In this document: piece after piece, positions 5,698 to 9,200 of the stretch
How positions within the stretch are numbered: the first letter of the stretch is position 1
Layout: the number at the start of each line of letters is the position of its first letter
NCBI GenBank assembly: GCA_002435875.1
Contig: DIVN01000181.1
Span: 1-9,200 of the forward strand
Reading direction: 5' to 3'
DNA from: Anaerolineales bacterium UBA6131
GTDB lineage: Bacteria > Chloroflexota > Anaerolineae > UBA2200
DNA: 9,200 nt
The notes under the pieces: model-generated
What the model saw: only the letters and a program-made list of their open reading frames with translations
The model's database searches: none
What the model was told of the DNA's origin: nothing
Position numbers and translations under genes: made by a program

Positions 5698-7062
5698 CTA
5701 GCGTTCAATGACAATCGCGGTAGCCGTTATCTCCACAACACGTCCATCGATTGAGGCATGGATGGCCGCTCCCAACTTCCCTTCGGGCACCGCAGCGATG
5801 AGGTCGCCGTCCTGCACCTTGCTGCCAGCAGCAACCACAGCCTCAGCGGGTACTCCGGTGTGCTGCTTCAATGGAATCGATACGCGTCTTACGGGAACCT
5901 CTTGCTCATCGAAAGCTACGTGCAAGCCGTGATACTTGCGCAGACCCAGACGGTCCACCAGACGCTCGATCGGCACACGCCGGTCATCGCGGAACGGATG
6001 CGGCGTCAAATCGGTACGCTTGTGCCGATCGTTCTTCCAGCCCTGGGCCGCCAGCTTGCGCTTGACTTCCTTGTAGAAGGCCATCGGTGAAAGCTCCAGC
6101 GGACACGCAAAGGCCTCACAAAGCCTGCACTCGCAGCACATTACCGCGCCAGTGATCACCTCACTGTCAACCGGATGATCGTATGCGATGGCGCGCATGA
6201 TCTCATGCGGACGGAAGTTGTGGCCCAGCAGGTAGCGCGGGCATAGCATTGTACAAGTCCGACATTGATCGCACGTAGATTGCCCTCGCTTCACCCACCG
6301 ATCAAGTGGGCGCGACATGTACGTCACTACCGCATTGTCCACCGGCAGCACAATCAAACCGCTGGTGGTCTTCGTGATCGGCTCGTCCAGGCTTGGCGCT
6401 AGCCGTCCCATCATAGGGCCACCGACAACGACCCGGTACTCACCCTCCGCCAGCGTCACGCCCCCAGCACGTGCCAATGCCTCGCGGTACGACGTCCCGA
6501 TGGGTAGCCGAATGGTCTTCGGCTCATTCACCTCACCTGTCACCGTCAAATACCGTTGAGTGACTGGATGTCCGTCCCTAACCGCTGCCGACACATTCGC
6601 CAGCGTACCTACATTCTGCACGACACAGCCAACATGCAATGGCAAGCCAGTCTCCGGGATCAGCCTGCCCGTCACCTCGTACACCAGGACAAACTCATCT
6701 CCAGCTGGATAAGTGCTCACATCAATCAGAAACAGCTCAACACCGTTGGCCGTCGCACCATCTCGGGGCTTGCCCAGCGCCTGCTGCAAGGCAGAGACCG
6801 CCTCATGGTATTCGCGCTTCAACGCCAGGAAGCCACGCTTTGCCCCGGTGGCAAGCATCTCCAGCCGCAGCCCATCGACAACTTGTTCCGCATGGGCCAC
6901 GATTAGCTGCTTGTCGCAGTGCAGCAGCGGTTCACATTCCGCGCCATTGGCGATGATGGTATCTACCTGCGCAGCAACCTTCACATGGGTGGGGAAGCCC
7001 GCACCCCCAGCGCCCACGACGCCCGCTGCTTTTACCTTCTCGACAACGTCTTCAGGCTTCAT
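5698..7062 (-). CDS. pduS: PduS-like RnfC-family cobalamin reductase (flavin, two 4Fe-4S clusters)
   Basis: PduS reduces cob(III)/cob(II)alamin with electrons from NADH via FMN and Fe-S clusters, so that PduO can adenosylate it. The 454-residue protein starts with the RnfC glycine-rich segment GVVGAGGAGFPTHVK (14-28) and NGAECEPLL (39-47), the nucleotide/FMN-binding part. An SLBB-like region (about 170-225) comes next. Cluster 1 is C264-x2-C267-x2-C270-x3-C274-P, and cluster 2 is C309-x2-C312-x2-C315-x4-C320-P. A C-terminal barrel-sandwich segment (about 390-454) has repeated VPAEAVVAAGSKVQDGD-type strands. All eight cluster cysteines are present. It sits 37 nt after pduT, the pairing expected if the PduT pore cluster passes electrons to or from PduS through the shell. 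RnfC proper is longer and membrane-associated in an rnf operon, which is absent here. Confidence 0.94.
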   Translation of the reverse strand: MKPEDVVEKVKAAGVVGAGGAGFPTHVKVAAQVDTIIANGAECEPLLHCDKQLIVAHAEQVVDGLRLEMLATGAKRGFLALKREYHEAVSALQQALGKPRDGATANGVELFLIDVSTYPAGDEFVLVYEVTGRLIPETGLPLHVGCVVQNVGTLANVSAAVRDGHPVTQRYLTVTGEVNEPKTIRLPIGTSYREALARAGGVTLAEGEYRVVVGGPMMGRLAPSLDEPITKTTSGLIVLPVDNAVVTYMSRPLDRWVKRGQSTCDQCRTCTMLCPRYLLGHNFRPHEIMRAIAYDHPVDSEVITGAVMCCECRLCEAFACPLELSPMAFYKEVKRKLAAQGWKNDRHKRTDLTPHPFRDDRRVPIERLVDRLGLRKYHGLHVAFDEQEVPVRRVSIPLKQHTGVPAEAVVAAGSKVQDGDLIAAVPEGKLGAAIHASIDGRVVEITATAIVIER

Positions 7063-7099
7063 CCTGGCATTTCCTTCCTCTGTCCGTTATCGCAGGCAA

Positions 7100-7651
7100 T
7101 CACATGATCTTCTCTCTGACGCTCGGGTGAAGTTGGCTGATCACGACCTGACGCACCAATAATCCTTCCAGTGATACCTTGGCAGCGCCGGCGGCAACCG
7201 CGGCTTCTACATCGGCCACCGTCCCATCCATCAGCACAAAACTCTTGCCACCCAGACCATCTGCCAGGCGGATCTCGAGCAGGTTCACATCGGCCGCCTT
7301 AGCCGCGACATCAGAGGCTACGATGCAAACAGCAGCGGTGACTGTCTCAATGATTCCCAAAGCCTCGCCTCTTCTGGGCACCGAGGTCAAAGCCAGAGCC
7401 GTGAAGATCGAAGGGTGCACTCGAGCCAAAAAGAGATAATCCACCAATGACTCGGCCGCCACGGATACGCCTGCCGTCAATGCGTTCTGTACCTGGCTCA
7501 TCTCTCCACGAAACAGAACCATGAACTTGCCCGGACAGATGGGCCGTGCCTCAAGCAACTCAACCTCTGCTCTTTTCAAGCAGGCATCAGCAGCCGCAAT
7601 ACCCGCTGCAATGCTGTTGGTCTCTACGAAAGCAATCGCCTGTTCTGCCAT
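7100..7651 (-). CDS. pduT: PduT-like tandem-BMC (BMC-T) shell protein
   Basis: A shell component: two fused BMC domains per chain, so a trimer makes one pseudohexameric tile. The 183 residues show domain 1 at about 4-90 (AIAFVETNSIAAGIAAADAC, then ICPGKFMVLFRGEMSQVQNAL) and domain 2 at about 96-180 (ALGIIETVTAAVCIVASDVA, then LGGKSFVLMDGTVADVEAAV). Cys39 in the ICPGKF motif corresponds to Cys38 of characterised PduT, where three copies hold a 4Fe-4S cluster in the central pore. The protein is therefore predicted to conduct electrons rather than only metabolites. Length equals that of known PduT (about 184). ATG 7651 has GAGG about 9 nt upstream. It is followed closely by pduS, its presumed redox partner. 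It is the only shell gene in the window; BMC-H and BMC-P tiles must be encoded elsewhere. Confidence 0.95.
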   Translation of the reverse strand: MAEQAIAFVETNSIAAGIAAADACLKRAEVELLEARPICPGKFMVLFRGEMSQVQNALTAGVSVAAESLVDYLFLARVHPSIFTALALTSVPRRGEALGIIETVTAAVCIVASDVAAKAADVNLLEIRLADGLGGKSFVLMDGTVADVEAAVAAGAAKVSLEGLLVRQVVISQLHPSVREKIM

Positions 7652-7700
7652 CCTATCCCACCTCGAGTCCTGTCAAGTCGCTGCACAACGCTATCGCAGA

Positions 7701-8576
7701 CTACGCCTCGCTTGATACTTCCGCCGTGCTCGGGCGATGTCCGATCACTTCAGGTGTGCTATGCATGGCAATCCCAATCGGGGTCACAAACAAGGGATCG
7801 CCAGGGACTACCGTCCGAACACCCGTAACCTCTTCGATCACCTCTGTGATGCCGGGATAGCGAGCCGTTCCACCCACCAGATAAATCGTATCCACCCGAT
7901 ACGGCGCAATATGTCTGGCTACAATCGTGCCAACCTTCTCCATCACCGGGCGGATCAAAGGGAATAGCGCCGCCTGTTCAGAGCGCTTGGTCTTGCGCCG
8001 CTCGGCTTCCATGAATGGAATGCGCAACGCACCAGAGATGACCAGCGTGAAATGCGTACCTCCCGTAGGCTCGTCTGCAGTGTAGATGACTTTTCCCTTG
8101 CGCACTACAGCCAACTTGGTGGTGCCACCGCCAACATCCACAACCACACCGTGCTCAATCTGCAGCAGCGTAGCCGCAGCGGTAGCTTCATCGACCAGCT
8201 TGGTACACTCCAGACCTGCGTTTTCGAGAACGTGCCCAGTTGCCCGTACCTCAGCCAGGGGCACCCCAGGCGGATACGCGCTCGATGCAGAATGTAACTC
8301 TACCCCTAGGCGACCTTCGACCTGCTTCTTCAGCTCACGCACCAGCTGTGAAGCTCCATGAAAGTCGACCACGACCCCGTCACGCACCACCTGTGCGAAA
8401 CGATAGGCGCCCGCCACGGGGATCATATCCTCGTTGACAACAACCACCACAGTATATGCGGTACCCAAATCCACGCCCACGCGTAGCACGCCATTGTGCT
8501 CGCCACAGGGACCATCGCTCCCCGCCACGATCACACGGCTAGCCTGCTTGAGCACCTGCTGCAGACGTGGATTCAT
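7701..8576 (-). CDS. eutJ: EutJ-like Hsp70/actin-fold ATPase of the microcompartment
   Basis: EutJ proteins are thought to act as chaperones or reactivating factors for the compartment's enzyme; direct biochemical proof is limited. The 291-residue product has the ASKHA ATP-binding set: phosphate-1 VGVDLGTAYTVVVVV (33-47), a connect segment KLVDEATAAATL (126-137), phosphate-2 VVDVGGGTTKLAVV (145-158) and adenosine motif LVGGTARYPGITEVIEE (233-249). The leading MNPRLQQVLKQA helix resembles the EutJ N-terminus, and length fits EutJ, not full Hsp70 or FtsA. ATG 8576 is chosen to match family start; an in-frame GTG at 8600, just past the pduO stop, would add eight residues. Neither start has an ideal Shine-Dalgarno. 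Its presence among pdu-type genes makes the operon a mosaic. It is not the large diol-dehydratase reactivase PduG, which is about twice as long. Confidence 0.92.
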   Translation of the reverse strand: MNPRLQQVLKQASRVIVAGSDGPCGEHNGVLRVGVDLGTAYTVVVVVNEDMIPVAGAYRFAQVVRDGVVVDFHGASQLVRELKKQVEGRLGVELHSASSAYPPGVPLAEVRATGHVLENAGLECTKLVDEATAAATLLQIEHGVVVDVGGGTTKLAVVRKGKVIYTADEPTGGTHFTLVISGALRIPFMEAERRKTKRSEQAALFPLIRPVMEKVGTIVARHIAPYRVDTIYLVGGTARYPGITEVIEEVTGVRTVVPGDPLFVTPIGIAMHSTPEVIGHRPSTAEVSSEA

Positions 8577-8605
8577 CACTCCATCACCCTGGCTCTTCAC
8601 GCCGC

Positions 8606-9133
8606 TCAGTCTCCAGCCTCTTCGTAACGAGCAAGCGTAAAGAGCAGATCGGCTGCGCGGTTCAGAAACGCCAGCACGTGGTCATTCTTCAACATCCGCC
8701 GGCGCTTGAGCGCAACAGCCCTGCGCTCTGCTCGCCTCATCATCGATCGTGCCAGATCCAGCGCCGCGGACCCTGGATTTGAACCCGGGATAATGAACTG
8801 CTTGGGCATTTCAATCTGTGCCTCGAGTTGTTCAATCCACTCCTGCAGCCCGTCGACCATCTCCGCCGTAACCACCCAATTGTGCTTGAGCAGCTCATCA
8901 CGATGGTCGAGCTCGGTAGCCAGTTCTGCCGCCAGAGTAAAGAGATCCTGCTGCAACTGATACACGATCTCTTTAGCATGTGGCCGCCGACAGAGGGATC
9001 GCGCCAGCCCCAAGGCGGAGACAGCCTCGTCCACTGTCCCATACGCTTCTGGACGCGGGCTGCTCTTGGGCACGCGCCCACCGTACAGCAGGCTTGTCTC
9101 ACCCAGATCACCCTTCTTGTTGAATGTCTTCAA
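8606..9133 (-). CDS. pduO: PduO-type ATP:cob(I)alamin adenosyltransferase
   Basis: It transfers the adenosyl group of ATP to cob(I)alamin, making the coenzyme B12 needed by the compartment's dehydratase or ammonia-lyase. The 175 residues match the PduO N-terminal catalytic domain alone, without the heme-binding C-terminal domain of some homologues. Motifs are the ATP loop FNKKGDLGETSLLYGGRV (4-21), AYGTVDEAVSALGLAR (30-45), FIIPGSNPGSAALDLARSMM (113-132) followed by RRAERR (133-138), and LNRAADLLFTLAR (157-169). The usual Asn after VDE is Val38 here. The start is TTG at 9133: no ATG or GTG lies in frame before the upstream TAA, and AGGTGG is 7 nt before it. The TTG overlaps the stop of a possible upstream gene (TTGA). 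Its stop lies just before the longer eutJ start (8600). Confidence 0.93.
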   Translation of the reverse strand: MKTFNKKGDLGETSLLYGGRVPKSSPRPEAYGTVDEAVSALGLARSLCRRPHAKEIVYQLQQDLFTLAAELATELDHRDELLKHNWVVTAEMVDGLQEWIEQLEAQIEMPKQFIIPGSNPGSAALDLARSMMRRAERRAVALKRRRMLKNDHVLAFLNRAADLLFTLARYEEAGD

Positions 9134-9200
9134 TGCAACCCCACCTGTTGCGATTTGTTACGTGCCATACTAAGCATCCCCTCGTTCATGCAGCACGAGA
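9130..9200 (-). CDS. Possible C-terminal end of an upstream operon gene (partial)
   Basis: A frame open from the window edge ends in TGA at 9130-9132, overlapping the pduO TTG start as TTGA. Only about 22 codons are visible, ending MARNKSQQVGLH, and I recognise no family. A 4-nt stop/start overlap is common between translated operon neighbours and is the only support; the frame could be chance. Confidence 0.35.
   Translation of the reverse strand, partial: SCCMNEGMLSMARNKSQQVGLH

Noticed and set aside
5698..7062. RnfC subunit of an Rnf ion-pumping complex
   Set aside because: No other rnf genes are present, length fits PduS, and the gene sits between pduT and pduL.
1..9200. tRNA genes, CRISPR arrays, insertion sequences
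   Set aside because: No cloverleaf, no regularly spaced direct repeats and no transposase-like frame were seen on either strand.

Overview
All supported genes lie on the minus strand, so the window reads from 9200 down to 1. The DNA is fairly GC-rich, with purine-rich Shine-Dalgarno sites (GGAGG, GAGGT) and some GTG/TTG starts. The gene content suggests a fermentative or anaerobic bacterium that carries a cobalamin-dependent bacterial microcompartment (BMC). I cannot fix the phylum from the sequence.

Region A, 9200 to 3488, is a BMC accessory operon in the order (partial upstream ORF) - pduO - eutJ - pduT - pduS - pduL - ackA. PduO (cob(I)alamin adenosyltransferase) and PduS (RnfC-like flavo-Fe/S cobalamin reductase) together recycle B12. 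PduT is a tandem-BMC shell protein that keeps the cysteine which in characterised PduT holds a 4Fe-4S cluster in the trimer pore, an electron route to PduS. PduL (phosphotransacylase) and an acetate/propionate-type kinase convert acyl-CoA to acyl-phosphate and then to acid plus ATP. EutJ is an Hsp70/actin-fold ATPase. The set implies a B12-dependent signature enzyme (diol/glycerol dehydratase or ethanolamine ammonia-lyase) and an aldehyde dehydrogenase. Both must lie outside the window, so the substrate cannot be named. The 215-nt gap between pduL and ackA holds a strong inverted repeat: a 15-bp RNA helix with only G-U wobbles as exceptions, enclosing a second 9-bp helix.

Region B, 3423 to 2656, is recO, a DNA-repair housekeeping gene 64 nt after ackA. 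A 527-nt stretch without a convincing gene (2129-2655) follows. It holds a weak hairpin after recO and a possible promoter.

Region C, 2128 to 1, is a second tight cluster. It has a 235-aa protein made of two copies of an unrecognised ~110-aa domain, a 110-aa protein with a third copy of that domain, a ureidoglycolate-lyase-like (AllA fold) cupin, and the N-terminal part of a PfkB/ribokinase-family kinase whose start overlaps the preceding stop (ATGA). The domain is written three times in a row, each copy with a Cys and a His exactly 40 residues apart. This is the least explained protein content here. No tRNA, rRNA, CRISPR array or transposase gene was seen.
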